Positions 10,956 through 23,375 of a stretch of 64,000 nucleotides of DNA are shown here, one piece after another. Position numbers and translations under genes: made by a program. The notes under the pieces were generated by a model, which ran no database searches, had not been told where the DNA came from, and saw only the letters and a program-made list of their open reading frames with translations. The DNA is from Rhabdophis nuchalis (taxonomy: Eukaryota > Chordata > Lepidosauria > Squamata > Natricidae): contig CM077645.1 in assembly GCA_039707465.1 (NCBI GenBank), positions 140,945,503-141,009,502 of the forward strand, written 5' to 3'. Positions within the stretch are counted from its first letter, which is position 1. The number at the start of each line of letters is the position of its first letter.

Positions 10956-12168
10956 ATTGTAAATATTCAGCAAAAACAGCAGGTTAATATTTGTATGTTG
11001 TCTCTGCCATTCTTAAGCTGAAAGTATGGCTAGCAAGGGCACCTGTCTAGAAGTTAATTTATGTTGAATTAAATAGAACTATTTGCTAGCACCCAGTGGA
11101 TGTTAACTCACAATCCACAATGTGCGGTGTACTCTGCAGCAACAAATCAGTCAGGGTTCTTCAACAAATCACAGTTAAACAAATGTGACTTGTTGCGATA
11201 GGTGTTGTTCTTAGAACATTTCACACAGGGGCTCCTTACAAAAATTACACAAATGACAAAGTGCTGTCCGTTTTAAACAGATAATGTAGTGCCCTCAACA
11301 TTCTAGAAGCGCAGCATTTGAAAAAGGAAAACCCTTCTTTATTCACCTGTGTTATATTGGAGGTGTAAATCTGGTTGGTTCTTTTCACAATGCAGGATGA
11401 TTTAAAGCCTTGAACATCCCCAATGAAGAAAAGGGAAAAATATTGATTTTAGTTTAAATCCCACACCACAGAAGCCTAATGAGTAAGTCTGTGAAGAAAA
11501 GATACTAAGATGTTATAGGCAGTGATTCGTTCAAATATAACATAAGTTGCTTAATCAAGTAGATGAGTCATATCATATTAATGTATAATTTATGGTTTAT
11601 AAGCCACAATGGCCAGTTCCAATAACATCCAGAGCTATCTCAGTTATGAAAAATGATAGAAGACATCGATATAAAACAAATCCCTTTTTATCCGCTCAGG
11701 TTTAAAGGCTTTTCGCTATTTGGCTGCCGTCCTCTGTAATTGACCCTTGAATTGTATCTGGATCCTGATTCCTTTAAGTTAAAAAAAAGGTGTTAAATGG
11801 TTCTCCTCACTGGGTTGGAAGAACTATCTACAATTCAATACAGATTTATATTATGGCCATGCTGGAATTAAGAAATGTCTTATAATGATATATTGCTGTT
11901 TTGCTGATATTGGATTAAATCGAATTAGATTTTATGGCTTTGCCCTTTATTACCCTTAGGTATGAATATATTGTAAAAAATATATAACTATTCTTACAAC
12001 TTCTGTACTTAGATCATGACTTTGATGCAATGACACAATTCATATGGTTTGTACTATGACATAACGTACATAGGCATCACTCTTGTTTCTCAATCTATGG
12101 CTGGGTCTACATGATATGCCAAACTAAAACCAAACAAATCACTTTAAAGATTAGTGTGATTGAAATGG
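10956..12168. other. AT-rich unique sequence, nothing recognised
   Basis: No repeat ends or coding remnant could be assigned. Confidence 0.5.
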
Positions 12169-12304
12169 TTTTTTTCCAGGGATGAAATGCTCTGTAGTCT
12201 GATACTGTTGGCTTCGTGCATGCATGTGCACCAGAGGCGCTAAGAAACCTTTTCTGAATTGCAAAGGTAAGTAGAACAGTGAGGGGGAGGGGACAGCTGT
12301 GCCG

Positions 12305-13116
12305 CACGATTTAGATTTGCTAGAAAGTGAACATTCTAATAAAATGAAATTCAATTGTGAAAAAAGTAAGGTTCTACATTTAGGCAAGAAAAACAAAATG
12401 CACAGGTACAATATAGGTGGTACCTTGCTCAATAGTAGCAACTGTGAGAGGGATCTTGGAATCCTAGTGGACAACCATTTAAATATGAGCCAGCAGTGTG
12501 CAGTAGCTGCCAAAAAAGCCAACACAGTTCTAGGCTGCATAAACAGAGGGATAGAATCTAGATCACGTGAAGTGTTAATGCCACTGTATAGTGCCTTGGT
12601 AAGGCCACACTTGGAATACGGCATACAGTTTTGGTCGCCACGATGTAGAAAAGACGTGGAGACTCTGGAAAGAGTGCAGAGAAGAGCAACCAAGATGATT
12701 AGGGAACTGGAGACTAAAACATATGAAGAACGGCTGCAGGAGCTGGGTATGTCTAGTTTGATGAAGAGAAGGACCAAGGGAGACATGATAGCAGTGTTCC
12801 GATATCTCAGAGGGTGCCACAAAGAAGAGGGAGTCAAACTATTCTCCAAGGCACCCGGGGGCAGGACAAGAAGCAATGGGTGGAAACTAATCAAGGAGAG
12901 AAGCAACTTAGAACTAAGGAGAAATTTCCTGACAGTTAGAACAATTAACCTCTGGAACAGCTTGCCTCCAGAAGTTGTGAATGCCCCAACCCTGGAAATC
13001 TTTAAAAAGATGTTAGATAGCCATTTGTCTGAAATGGTATAGGGCTCCTGCCCACGCAGGGGGTTGGACTAGAAGACGTACAAGGTCCCTTCCAACTCTG
13101 CTATTGTATTGTATTA
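12305..13116 (+). mobile_element. CR1 LINE, 5'-truncated 3' end
   Basis: Plus-strand CR1 that keeps the C-terminal part of ORF2, the 3' UTR (GGGGGTTGGACTAGAAGAC, CCCTTCCAACTCTGC) and a TATTG repeat tail. It is nested inside the MITE 12177-13271. The protein is close to the CR1 at 208-2706, so the two belong to the same subfamily. Confidence 0.92.
12335..13042 (+). pseudogene. CR1 ORF2, C-terminal fragment
   Basis: An open frame of about 235 CR1 codons begins just after the RT catalytic region (NKMKFNCEKSKVLHLGKKN) and runs to the natural stop after LDSHLSEMV. Conserved blocks are ERDLGILVD, RPHLEYGIQFWSP, VQRRATKMI and NLWNSLPPEVV. The first codons of the open frame (from 12299) come from the MITE junction and have a small deletion relative to the copy at 208-2706. 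It lacks endonuclease and polymerase catalytic residues. Confidence 0.9.
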
Positions 13117-13789
13117 AAGTAGGATTTTCTGCTTTCTAGTGGATATAAATCGCACGGCACACCTGACTGTCACACAGCTGATCGTCAGAACTTTTTTTTT
13201 TACTTTTTTAAAGCATTTTTTTTACTACCGGTTCAGGCAAACCAGCCCAAATCTATAGCTTTTCACCCCTGGTTTTTTCTCTCTCTCTTTTTAAAGTGTT
13301 ATACTTTGAGGTGCACAGTACAGTTTACACGTATTTCCTATCTTTTAATAGTAGTAGATTATGATTACCACTGCTAATCAGAGATGCCTCAGATCTTGTT
13401 GACAGATAGACTTGGAGCCTCAGGCTGCCCATCTCTTGCTTATCATACTATATACATTCAACCATTGTTTCTGAGTTTATAGGGTCTTTTATAAGCATAT
13501 AAAATAATTTTTTTTAAAATGACCATTCACATAAATAATTGCTAGAAGAGAAGCAATAATCATACACATAGAGAAATATTTTTTTAAAGCCTTTTCAGCT
13601 TCATTTCTGTAACGTAACACACATATAAAAAAATTACACAACGGAACTCATGGCTTTCTGTCTAGAATCTATGGTGATGAGCCGAAAGGCAGAAAAGGAA
13701 ACAGTATGTCTCCTCCCTTAATTGGGGCCTAACAGGGTGTTGTGGAACAAGTATATACTTATCCTCCTGTCTCAGCTGAGCAGGAAGAG

Positions 13790-13930
13790 AACCTGGTGGG
13801 TCAAGTGGCTAAGGCATTTGTCTAGCATGTAATACAGCGCCGGTTTGAATCCCAGTAAGGGTATGGCTAGCTGATGAGAGCTAAAAAGCTCGAAATAGAT
13901 CTATCCTAGTCTCCCTGACTTATTTATTGA
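13790..13930 (+). mobile_element. tRNA-derived SINE (unclassified)
   Basis: The promoter boxes are a TCAAGTGGCTAAGG A-box region near 13800 and a B box GGTTTGAATCCC near 13846-13857. The 45-50 bp spacing is normal for a tRNA-derived head. The body continues to about 13930. It lies between the two arms of the 13610-14127 duplication, so the second arm may be part of the same duplicated unit. Confidence 0.6.
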
Positions 13931-13943
13931 TCAGCTCAAAAAC

Positions 13944-13948
<5 letters not shown>

Positions 13949-13985
<37 letters not shown>
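13949..13985. repeat. (CA)n microsatellite
   Basis: About 18 CA units followed by TATATATA. The tract expanded only in the second arm of the local duplication. Confidence 0.95.
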
Positions 13986-13993
<8 letters not shown>

Positions 13994-14213
13994 AAATTAC
14001 ACAACGGAATTCTTGGCTTTCTGTGTAGATGATCTCTGGTGATGAGCTGAAAGGCAGAAAAGGAAAAGCAGTGTGCTTCCTCCCTTAAATGGGGCCTTAA
14101 CAGGGTGTTGTGGAAACAATTATATATGAAATATGATATGAAATATATGAAAAGCTGCAGTTCTTCCAAATGATCTTCAGTAATGGGAAGATCAGTTTGC
14201 TATTTCCCCCCCT

Positions 14214-14520
14214 CCAAAACAGAATAACAGAGTTGGAACGGACCTTGATGATCTTCTAGTACAATCCCTGCTTAAGCAGGAAACCCTACACCACTAAAGA
14301 CAAATTGTTATCCAACATGATCTTAAAAACTTTTAGTGTTGGAGCATTCACAATCTCTGGAGGCAAGTTATTCTACTGATTAATTGTTCTAATTATCAGG
14401 AAATTTCTCCTTGGTTCATGAATTGGATGTTAGGTTTCACTAACTTACAGTCTTAATACTACTCTTATACCTACCTAACCCTGTTCTAGATTTTTCCCTA
14501 TAAGCTTATTACTTCATAGT
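14214..14520 (-). mobile_element. CR1 LINE 3' end, degraded
   Basis: The minus-strand counterpart of the CR1 tail seen at 13043-13110: AACAGAGTTGGAACGGACCT, a CCTGCTTAAGCAGG block, then AGTGTTGGAGCATTCACAA and AATTATCAGGAAATTTCTCC, which encode the LEIFKKM-like and NFLTVRTIN-like ends of CR1 ORF2. Similarity fades beyond about 14520. Confidence 0.8.
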
Positions 14521-14924
14521 TGCCACTGTTTTCTCTCAATTTGAATAGCACACAGTGGCTTGCTTCTATTTATGTAAACTGCCTCCACTTTCTTTTTACA
14601 TTTTCTCAACCGACTAATTCATGCTGTAAAAAATCTATTTTTTTCCTGTTTTTGGAGAGCCTGGTTATGTTAATTCATTGCTTGACTGCTGCCCTTTTGT
14701 ACGTTTGTAGCTCTCAGCCATCAGTCAATTTTGCTGCTTATTGTCAATCCCATGAGAATTCAACTCTTTTACTACCTGTTCCACGTTGTTCTCTTTCCAT
14801 ACTTCTATCATCTGTCTTCTTTAGATGAACTGATATGTCTTAGACTCAAATGTTTCAGTTCCTACAGATTCCAGGTTCCAGCATGGTAGTCCATTTCCAG
14901 AAACATTGACCTACTGGAAGTCAG

Positions 14925-15153
14925 AAAATGGGCTGTTTCCGGCCTCCGGAGGGCCTCTGGGGGGGAGGGAGAGACTGTTTTAACTCTTCCCCGGCTCCAA
15001 GATAGCCATGCACACACACGCAGGGCAGTGGGGGTGGGGTGTCCACGCCTGCATGTGCAGGGGGCATTAAATTATTGGAGAGCATTAAATTATGGGGGTG
15101 GGCACTCGGGCAAGCGCAATAGCACTGAAGGCAAAAAAGCTTCACCATCACTG
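14925..15153. mobile_element. hAT-like element (GATGGC family), partial
   Basis: The right end AAGCTTCACCATCACTG matches the family end, and the next 8 bases TTGTATAG have the TA centre typical of these targets. The GC-rich interior (GGCCTCCGGAGGGCCTCTGG) resembles 29536-30559. The left end and its TSD could not be located, so the copy is probably truncated. Confidence 0.55.
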
Positions 15154-15161
15154 TTGTATAG

Positions 15162-16057
15162 CATTCGTTACGTACTTTGCTTTATGTAATATAGTTTTTA
15201 GTGAGGGCTAAGTGATCCATGCCAAAAATGCAGGGAGGGGAAAAAAATTGCTTCAGGAATTAATGGCAGTTACTAACTTGTACATGAAGGTTATAGGAAG
15301 TATATCAGTTCAGTGAGATATAGCATTTCTAATAAACCAGGAACAGGAAAAGAAAAGTAATGGCCATTTTTCCCAGAAGAAGCTGCCTGACCTTTCACTC
15401 CTGGTTGTCTTCTCTATTCCCAGACATAGTAGAAGTAAAATAAATAAATAAATAAAAAATAATCTCAAGATTCAGTAGGTGAATGCATTCATGCTAAGTG
15501 GTTCAGTAGGGTTATGTTTCAGATGGTGGTCAGCCAAGCTTTCTTAACTTGGATTAGCTTTTCATCATTTCATACCATCCTCAGTCTTGTTTGCAAGATC
15601 AAACATTTTGCATTACAGCGTTCAGGTTTCTGAATGTGACTCCCAAATGAGAGGCATTGACAACTAGCTCATCAGTGTCTGATGGCTGGCCTTTCCTTCT
15701 TGGCATTTGTAATCAAGATGGCAAATAGCTTTTGTTTATTTTTTTGAACCAAGAGTCTTTCAAGCTTTCACAGTTCCTGAGAGGTAGAAAATCATGACCC
15801 CAAGGACTTCTCACTCAGAAGGATTTGGAGAAGCATGACACATTTCAGATCTTGCCAAGTGAGGTCATTTTTTTCTATATAGAAACCTGTATACATTTCT
15901 GTGTAGAAAATTATATTTTTTTACAGAGGAAGTCCTATATTTCTCATTGTGATGATTTCCTTTTTCACTTTGGTTTTTATCTAAACAGAACAAATGTCTC
16001 AGAGCAATAATATTTCAAGGCTTTCATGAGTGCTGTGTAATGAGATGGGCAGGAAAT
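15162..16057. other. Unique sequence, nothing recognised
   Basis: No coding or repeat signature apart from a short (AAAT)n near 15437-15458. Confidence 0.5.
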
Positions 16058-16065
16058 ATCCTGGC

Positions 16066-16348
16066 CAGTGGTGGGATCCTACCAGTTTAACAACTGGTTC
16101 AGTGATTGTGCGTTTCACTGCGCGCATGTACACAGTTTTTACCTTCTGCAGTACTGCTGTGGAGGAAAACAGCTGAGGCATGGCAATCTGCTTTGCTGTG
16201 CAACTCAACTGAGAACACATAGGTAAATAAAGCATGGAGGCTGGTGGGTGGACCCACTTGCTTGTCAAAATGAACCGGTTCACTCCCAGCTGAACGTTGG
16301 GGCTGCAGTTTACCCAAACCAATCCGAACCAGTAGAATCCCACCCCTG
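16066..16348. mobile_element. hAT-like MITE (GTGGTGGGA family)
   Basis: The 283-bp element starts CAGTGGTGGGATCCTACCAG and ends CAGTAGAATCCCACCCCTG. Flanks ATCCTGGC (16058-16065) and ATACTTGC (16349-16356) match at 6 of 8. The interior has TGCGCGCATGTACAC-like and CCACTTGCTTG blocks. No coding capacity. Confidence 0.85.
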
Positions 16349-16356
16349 ATACTTGC

Positions 16357-17219
16357 ACATTTAAATTATTCCATACACATCCTGTATTGTATTCAAAAGA
16401 GAAATATCACTAATCGGCCGGAACAATAGTCTACTTAAAAATGCTGAATAAAATTAATTATTTAAAAAAAAAAAAAAAGTTAGCAGCCCTATAAAAACAT
16501 AATAAAGCATCAATTCTAGATTATCTGCATTACCTAAATTCATATGCTATAGAAATAAAAGTTGTTGGTGATCTGTCAATCATCTATCTCGCATGTTTCT
16601 CAGATGTATAGATTCAAAAGTGTAAGTGTTAGGTCCACTATAAAAATGAAAGGTTTCATTAAATTTGCTTTATAGACTTTCTGTCTTGTTTTCTAGAAGT
16701 ACATTCCAGATCATTGAAAACTTAAAAACAGTTTTCTTTGATTCAATGTTCTTTTTTCCATTCCTTTGTTATTTCTACCCACATAGCAATTTCAAATGAG
16801 TTATCTCAACAGGGTGGGACCATATATTAATTTTGTAACTTCCTCTTTCCTTTGCAGCTTCACAGCAACCTGACATACAATCTTGCTATATGGCTATATG
16901 ATAGCACTAATCTTGCTATATTAGTGCTATCACACAATGATAAAGGCTTTGATTCATGATTTACATGTGTAAATGAGCCATCGCAAAATAAACATTTCAG
17001 ATAGAATGTTCACATCACTTCATAAATAGAATTAGGCAGATGTTACATATGTATTTAAGTTCAGAACATAAGAATAATCACTTTCATTGATGGAGAAACA
17101 GCTTTGAAGAAGATCATTTAGAGTGTGTGTTTTGGGGGTGGGAAGCAGTAGATGTATATCTTCAATCCTTTCCATAGTTTTCTGTTTGAAATCACTCCTT
17201 CCCACTTATATATTTTTGT
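16357..17219. other. AT-rich unique sequence with one hairpin
   Basis: No gene seen. It includes a poly-A run near 16465 and the hairpin annotated at 16900-16931. Confidence 0.5.
16900..16931. repeat. Perfect 11-bp inverted repeat (hairpin)
   Basis: GATAGCACTAA (16900-16910) and TTAGTGCTATC (16921-16931) are exact reverse complements around a 10-base loop. The loop repeats the AATCTTGCTATA motif that also occurs at 16879-16890. It is too short and lacks the context to be called a terminator or RNA gene. Confidence 0.8.
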
Positions 17220-17480
17220 TGTTATTCTGTTGCTAAGTCATATCCAACTCTTTTTGGACACTTTCCCTCCACTATCTCCTGGAGTTTGTCAAAATTCATG
17301 TTTATTGCCTGAATGACACTATCTAACCATCTCATTCTCTGATGTTTCCTTCTCCTTTTGCCTTCCATCTTTCCCAACATCAAGGTCTTTTCCAGTAAGT
17401 CCTGTTTTCTCATGTGGTAGCTAAATTTTTTTGAGCTTCAGCTTCAAGATCTGCTCTTCCGAAGAACAATCAGAGTTGAA
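17220..17480 (-). mobile_element. BovB (RTE clade) LINE, 3' terminal fragment
   Basis: The minus strand encodes the C-terminal end of the BovB ORF (17222-17413, 63 codons): EKTLMLGKMEGKRRRKHQRM, then RWLDS and a final YDLATE. This is the signature end of BovB, where ruminant copies read EKTLMLGKIEG and RQRMRWLD. The copy is severely 5' truncated. BovB is known in squamates and is a classic case of horizontal transfer between reptiles, ruminants and others. Confidence 0.88.
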
Positions 17481-19317
17481 TTTATGCACTACAGGAGTCA
17501 AAATGTGTGTTTGTAAATATAAACATGAAAGGATCAATTCTTAGAACAGATCTTCTCCACACTACTGTTTTATACAAATACATCTATTTCTGTTGCCATT
17601 AAGAGCCTTTTCTCATTAATACTCTATTACAATAACTAAATGTTTACAGATATATGGGGATAATTTAAAAACAAGTTGTTTTTGTTTGTTTCACTATAAG
17701 ATTTACTTTGGTTACACAGAACGGCTTTCTTTAGTTGTGGGATACTGATAGAACCATTAAGGCTACTTAGCTTGGAATCAATTAAGAAGTTAATGATTTA
17801 GCTTGGTTCATTAGTATCAATATGCCAATGGTTCTTTAGCCAGTTTGGCATATTATTCCTTACAAATAAGGCTAAAATAAGGCAAAATATCTGAAACCTT
17901 TTTCCATAACGTTTAGACAATTCTGCAGCTCTAACTTGATTGTCTACTAACCTAGTTTTGGGAAGATATCATGATTATGCAATCATCCTCAACCTTTCAT
18001 GAGGATGTATTGCTTACCCACCACTACACATCAAACTTAACATGTGAAGGAAGAGATAATTGCTTTTTACTGCATTTTGCAATCTCTAGAAAAATATTTC
18101 CTACATTGAGTTAGGTTTGGAAAAAAGTAGATCCATCCAAGTTGGTGAGTGGCTGAATGAAGATTATGTGATTAGATACAATATATGTTTGTGAAGATGA
18201 GAAATGGATTAATCAAGAATGACTTCTCCTACCCAACCTCATCCATATACCTGTCCTTTGTACCGGTTTTGTGCTATCCCTGCCTGGTGTCCTCTCTCCA
18301 AAATTCAGCATCAATAACTACAACTAAAAATAATTCCTCCCCCAAACCAGTTTGACTAATCAGCTTAAGAAGTCTTGGAAACTTTTTCTGAATGTGGGAA
18401 ACACACTTAAAAAAAAATCAGCCTCAAAACTGGAGGGAGAGTGTGGGGATTGTCACAAGAGAAAAAGGCTCCCAAGTTGGGTCCTTTTCTTTTTTTCCAA
18501 GGTATCAGGTGACTTCAATAGCTAAATTAAATCTAATGGAAATTTAACATATCAGTTTTGTTTAATTTATTAAACAAATTAGGATTTTTCTTCTTCTCTG
18601 GGTTCATTTGAGTCAGACGCTAAAATATACTTTCATAGAAGCATAAATCGATTTAATGACAATTAAATGAAGGTAGAAAAGAAGTGCCAAAGAACGGGTG
18701 GAATTAAAAACCCTCTTTCTAGAACTAAATATTGCATTTGAGTTAGAGATTTTAACTTGGCTTCCAAAATTATCCACCAGTAATTAGTTTAATATTCATT
18801 TAGAAGCTTCCCACCAAACGGGTGGACGAAAGGAAGTGTATAGATAGCTGAAAGATTGTATATTGACTCCTTCTATCTTAGGCAAAATAATTAATCTTCT
18901 AGGATGAATTGAATCCTCTTCTTCTACAGAAATGCTATAAGATTCACCTTCTAAAAAGTAAGACTGGTCAATCTTATGTAAGTATGTCTTATTTCAAGGT
19001 TACCAAATGTTTGAACTATCTCAGAACTAAATACATGAAATTATTTTTTATGTGCTAAATATGAGTGCCAATGGTCACTGGTTTATTTATAGATGTTATT
19101 TGATTTGTGAAGATCAAATGTGTGGGTGTTTTTGTGGGAGTACTCAGCCATTTCTTTGCTATACTATAATACAGCCCACACCTGGATAGGCAATATGAAA
19201 TAATTTAATGGATTTGTGGTTTAGCTGATTGAACTCTTTGGGGAGTTCTGACTATACCAATCTCCACTTTGTTCTCCCTATTACTGACATCCATTTCCAT
19301 TTCCATTTGGCTGTATG
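17481..19317. other. AT-rich unique sequence, nothing recognised
   Basis: No repeat ends, SINE boxes or coding remnants were recognised. The part from about 18530 to 18960 has less simple sequence and no repeat features. Confidence 0.5.
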
Positions 19318-20580
<1,263 letters not shown>

Positions 20581-20588
20581 TCCTAGAC

Positions 20589-21032
20589 CAGTGATGACAA
20601 ACCTTTTCGGCACCGAGTGCCCAAACTGAATGTACATGCATGTGTGTGCAAGTGCCTGTGCCAGAGTGCCAGAAACCCAAAGACCAGCTGGCCAGGTCAC
20701 ACATGCCTTTTCTTTGCCATTTTTTCAGGTCGTTTTCAAGCTGTTTTGGGGGGGGGCGTTTTCCAGGCTGTTTTTTGGGCCAAAACCAGCATGAAAAATG
20801 TCCTGAAAATGGCCCAAGAAACAGCCTGAAAACGGCCTGGAAAATGCCCTGAAAAACACCCCAAAAATGACCTGGAAATGGCCCAAGAATGGTCTGAAAA
20901 CAGCTCCCAAAACAGGCTGTTTTGGGGCTGTTTTCTGGCACCCATAAAAACCAGTTGGTGACAGCGTGCATGCCCTCAGAGAGGGCTCTCTGTGCCACCT
21001 CTGGCACGCGTGCCATAGGTTTGCCATCACAG
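20589..21032. mobile_element. hAT-like element (GATGGC family), perfect TSD
   Basis: The 444-bp element starts CAGTGATGACAAACCTTTTC and ends ATAGGTTTGCCATCACAG. The perfect 8-bp TSD TCCTAGAC is at 20581-20588 and 21033-21040. The interior (about 20795-20905) has about five imperfect repeats of 21-23 bp built on CCTGAAAATGGCCCAAGAA. Short frames through this repeat are not genes. No transposase. Confidence 0.9.
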
Positions 21033-21040
21033 TCCTAGAC

Positions 21041-21664
21041 ACAGTCCAGTGAACCAAAGTAACAGGAAGGAAGGATTTCCATGAAATTGATTCACAAAGG
21101 GGTTGTTTTCAATTTCACTCCCCCCCCCCAAAAAAAAACCCTGCATCTGCAAGGGAAGTTTGCATATTAGTGAAGATTAGCTACACTGTTAAACATCTAG
21201 CAGATATTGGATGCCTAGTTAAGACAACAGTGGGAAATAATTATCTAATGAGTTAAAGCAGGTAGTGTGTTATCTCACCATTTGCAAGAGTAAGACAAAA
21301 GTGCTGGCTTGTATAAACAGTCTTTCTTCAAGGTGTTAAATTTTGAAATGTGGTCAAGCCTAGGGAAACATCAAAGGCTTTCCATAACCTATGAGATTGG
21401 ATATGGGTGAGAAATCAAGAAAAAGAACTAGCACGAAGAGTTGTAGCATTTTCATATTTCAGTTTATTACTTACTAGAAAGGTATGTATGAAATGTGGGA
21501 TTGTAAAATAGCATTCTATAATAAGAGAGAGAGACTTATAGTGAGTGGTTTTTCTCCTTTTTGTTCTAAAAAAAGCCTTGCATTTTCTCTAAGGTTTGAT
21601 GTTTGCACTTTGGAATTGCTTCTGTACAATGAAAGGCTGTTTGTTTGTTTTTCAGCATGAAAGT
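21041..21664. other. Unique sequence, nothing recognised
   Basis: No feature apart from a C run and an A run near 21120-21140. Confidence 0.5.
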
Positions 21665-21815
21665 ATTGTAGGTGGTCCATCACTGGAGGATTTCAAGAAA
21701 GATTGGAGAGCCATTTGTCTGAAATGGTATAGGGTTCCTGCTGAGCAAGGGGTTGCACTGGGAGACCTCCAAGGTCCCTTCCAACTCTGTTATTCTATGT
21801 TCTATGTTCTACATT
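21665..21815 (+). mobile_element. CR1 LINE, short 3' end
   Basis: This is the last stretch of CR1: GGAGAGCCATTTGTCTGAAA, TGGTATAGGGTTCCTGC, CCAAGGTCCCTTCCAACTCT, ending in two TATGTTC units. It matches the tail at 12970-13116. Truncated to about 150 bp. Confidence 0.88.
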
Positions 21816-23375
21816 TATTCTATCCATTTATGGGGATAATGTTTTAGTTGCTTAGGGATTTCAATTAATCTGAAACAGGAAAAACAAGAATGTTTGCTGC
21901 GGGTATGTGCAAATTCTATTGATTTGAGGCTACAACATATTTTGTATAGCTTGTCCAAGGCCCCAAGAGTGGGTGAGGCTGGGATCAAATAGTAGATAAA
22001 GGTAAGAACGGTCTGTCTTATATCTCTGCTAGTTCAAGGCAAATACTTTGCCTCTTAAAATCTCCCAACATTCCACAAGATGATAAAAAGGATTGTTTTT
22101 CTTTCTTATTTTTTATCCTACCCATTTCCCCCCAATTCTGTTATTCTGTTAGAGGACCAAAAACAATGGTTTGCTGCACAATGTTACCGAGTTGAACTTT
22201 TGTTTATTGCATATTTACTGGATTTAAAGGTATTTTATGGCCTGCAAAAATCTAGACAGATACCAGATTGCATATTTTTTCTTTTCTTTTCTGCTGCAAA
22301 ATCCACATATTTCATCCCTAAAGTGGATGATACTGTCATATAATCTCAGTGTTTATCACCTACATTCACATTGTCCATCCCATTAAAGCACTAGTCTTAA
22401 TTTTTAAAGTCACAAATTATTATGGTTAGCCAGTTTAATTAAAGAATCATCTCTTGTCATGGTGGATCATCAAGATCTTGAGTTATTCTTTACAGGATGC
22501 CACCATTGATCATGATGTGATAGATAGCTATAGGTTAGACAACTTTACAGTGCAGCCAAATTACAATATACCATTTTCAGGGTTGGTTTTTTTTAAGCAT
22601 TTGATTTTTCTTATTTTCTTACAGTTTTTTATTTTGGGGAGTTCTTAATGTATTTTAATAATGCATATACAGTATCTGCTTTTGCTTCCTTTTAACATTT
22701 ATGTGGTTGAGATTTATTGGCACAATTGAGAGATTTGAAATATATATTATTGATTTCTGAATATTTATATCTCTCTGAAAGTTTGGTGGTTAAGCTGCAT
22801 GTAATCTGATAAACATTTAATATAATTAATAAAGGACTCTTAAGAGAACAAAAGCAGAAAGCAGAGTAATGTAAAATAACTACATAGGCAGTTGTAGCTG
22901 TATTATTTTATATTTTATAATATTAAGTGTCATTTTGTAAATCCCCATATTAACGAAAGCTAAAGCCAAGTTTTCACTTTTCCCCCTTTTCCTTTTCTGC
23001 CTGCAATAGTCTCTTTTGGTGTGCAAATACTGAAATCTAAAAGTCTCAAATTTCTGTTATGACTTCAATTAGATAAAGCAATTTGGTTTTCACAAAATCT
23101 ATTTATATAATTATTTTCAAAATCTTATAATAACATTTTCATTTTTCCAACTTTGTTAGGAGTCTTGGTTCGTTTATAACTTTCTTACATCAAAGTCTTA
23201 TTTAGCTATTTGAAATTCAGCTTTCCAATTCTTTCAATTTTTAAATTCATGGTTAATTTTTCTTTAATTCTTGCCAGATGATGTTTTAAATTTGCCATTC
23301 TGAAGATCTCTAAAAGCTTTAAGACAGTTAAATGGGCAATTTCAGAAGGTGTTTAGAGACTAAATTTTGGTGAAT
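21816..23375. other. AT-rich unique sequence, nothing recognised
   Basis: No gene or repeat boundary identified. Confidence 0.5.

Larger units (their letters stand above)
12177..13271. mobile_element. hAT-like MITE (GTGGTGGGA family) split by a CR1
   Basis: The left part (12177-12304) starts CAGGGATGAAATGCTC. The right part (13117-13271) ends ATAGCTTTTCACCCCTG. Flanks TTTTTTTC (12169-12176) and GTTTTTTC (13272-13279) agree at 7 of 8. The two parts total about 283 bp, the same as the intact members at 16066-16348 (283 bp) and 42791-43074 (284 bp). An inverted pair GTGCCGCACGATTTA / TAAATCGCACGGCAC lies on either side of the CR1. Confidence 0.8.
13610..14127. repeat. Local tandem duplication, about 135-bp homologous arms
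   Basis: Segment 13610-13748 (AACGTAACACACAT, ATTACACAACGGAA, GGCTTTCTG, GGTGATGAGC, GAAAGGCAGAAAAGGAAA, AACAGGGTGTTGTGGAA) recurs in the same order and orientation at 13942-14127. The spacing is about 331 bp. The second copy has a long CA run where the first has only ACACACAT. A tRNA-type SINE lies between the arms. Confidence 0.8.
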
